From NCBI RefSeq assembly GCF_036345915.1, contig NZ_CP107785.1, positions 8,928,001 through 8,992,000 on the forward strand: a DNA stretch of 64,000 nt. The letters are read 5' to 3'. Origin of the DNA: Nocardia sp. NBC_00565 (GTDB lineage Bacteria > Actinomycetota > Actinomycetes > Mycobacteriales > Mycobacteriaceae). The first letter of the stretch is position 1. Every line of letters begins with the position of its first letter. The translations under genes and the position numbers were made by a program. Below, one piece after another: positions 63,533-64,000 of the stretch. Below the pieces are notes generated by a model that did not search any database, was not told the origin of the DNA, and worked only from the letters and a program-made list of their open reading frames with translations.

Positions 63533-64000
63533 CAGTACTTACGCTCCATCGGCTCGTAGCGGGTCTGCACCACCGGCTTGAAGTCGAGGCGGATATCGGA
63601 GATGAGCTCCGCGCCCTCCTTGTAGGCCATGGTGTGCCGCATGAAGTTGACGTCGTCGCGGTCCGGATAGTCCTCGCGGGCGTGGCCGCCGCGTGATTCC
63701 TTGCGATTGAGCGCACCGACCACGGTGACCTCGGCCAGCTCCAGCAGGAAGCCGAGCTCGAGGGCCTCGAGCAAATCGCTGTTGTAGCGCTTGCCCTTGT
63801 CCTGCACGGTGATCCGGGTGTAGCGGTCCTTGAGCGCGTGGATATCGGTGAGCGCCTGCTTGAGGGTGTCCTCGGTGCGGAACACGGCGGCGTTCATATC
63901 CATCGTGTACTGCAGTTCGGTGCGGATATCGGCGACGCGCTCGTTGCCGTGATCGGACAGGATCAGCGCCAGCCAGTCCTGCACCATCCGGGTCGGGTTC
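63532..64000 (-). CDS. sdhA: Succinate dehydrogenase flavoprotein subunit (5' end beyond window)
   Basis: Only the C-terminal 155 residues lie in the window. Features of the SdhA helical/C-terminal domain: [49 protein letters not shown], with the catalytic-region Arg/His ([15 protein letters not shown]). The start is beyond base 64000. Coupled to sdhB by a TGATG overlap. Confidence 0.95.
   Translation of the reverse strand, partial: NPTRMVQDWLALILSDHGNERVADIRTELQYTMDMNAAVFRTEDTLKQALTDIHALKDRYTRITVQDKGKRYNSDLLEALELGFLLELAEVTVVGALNRKESRGGHAREDYPDRDDVNFMRHTMAYKEGAELISDIRLDFKPVVQTRYEPMERKY

Overview
The window is a GC-rich stretch of a mycolic-acid actinomycete chromosome, most likely Nocardia or a close relative. 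The reasons are an MspA-type porin, the ImuA'/ImuB/DnaE2 mutasome with mycobacterial-type LexA boxes, a SAM-IV riboswitch ahead of metY-metX, many TetR regulators paired with divergent enzymes, and gene content resembling the mycobacterial icd-metY-metX-trpS-dacB-sdhAB neighbourhood. The species call is an inference; no rRNA or tRNA gene was found.

Layout: 1-9.2 kb is an envelope and signalling block (PspC protein cut by the window edge, a giant HTH/STAND/WD40 protein, MspA porin, PspC-type histidine kinase with LuxR-type regulator, Ser/Thr kinase). 9.3-25.2 kb holds a PhyH oxygenase with its TetR, then the SOS mutagenesis genes imuA', imuB and dnaE2, separated by a methyltransferase, hydrolases, an SDR, a candidate SOS-controlled unknown gene, a GNAT, and a compact cytochrome P450 / 23-residue peptide / truncated ORF locus that abuts a transposase remnant. 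25.2-32 kb is a set of TetR-enzyme pairs and conserved small genes (DUF4349, DUF167, TrmL, CMD, DUF3017, MpaB-type oxygenase). 32-35 kb is the methionine operon metY-metX under a SAM-IV riboswitch plus a short tri-cysteine upstream ORF. 35-42.7 kb has MFS exporters, icd, a deazaflavin-type reductase and TetR pairs. 42-48 kb is a complete beta-oxidation operon (SCP-x thiolase, SRPBCC protein, MaoC hydratase, SDR, acyl-CoA dehydrogenase) preceded by a TetR gene; an 18-bp operator occurs both before that TetR and before the operon. 48-55 kb carries a hydrolase, xthA, a secreted RNase with barstar, a TetR, a 51-bp minisatellite, an MpaB-type oxygenase, trpS and a YihY protein. 55-64 kb has a D,D-carboxypeptidase, MFS/TetR, phenylalanine hydroxylase, a His-rich DUF4396 membrane protein with a copper-type operator, an orphan VapB, radC and sdhB/sdhA (cut by the window end).

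The most novel item is the P450-peptide locus at 19.6-21.0 kb. A perfect Shine-Dalgarno overlapping the P450 stop drives a 23-codon ORF whose C-terminus has one Trp and one Tyr. Its stop overlaps, as ATGA, the start of a third ORF that runs into IS-derived DNA. This has the architecture of a P450-crosslinked ribosomal peptide (RiPP) cluster. Other strong leads are the poly-Cys leader upstream of metY, a tandem 78-bp repeat inserted in frame in dnaE2, a LexA-like box on an uncharacterised gene, and the beta-oxidation operator set.
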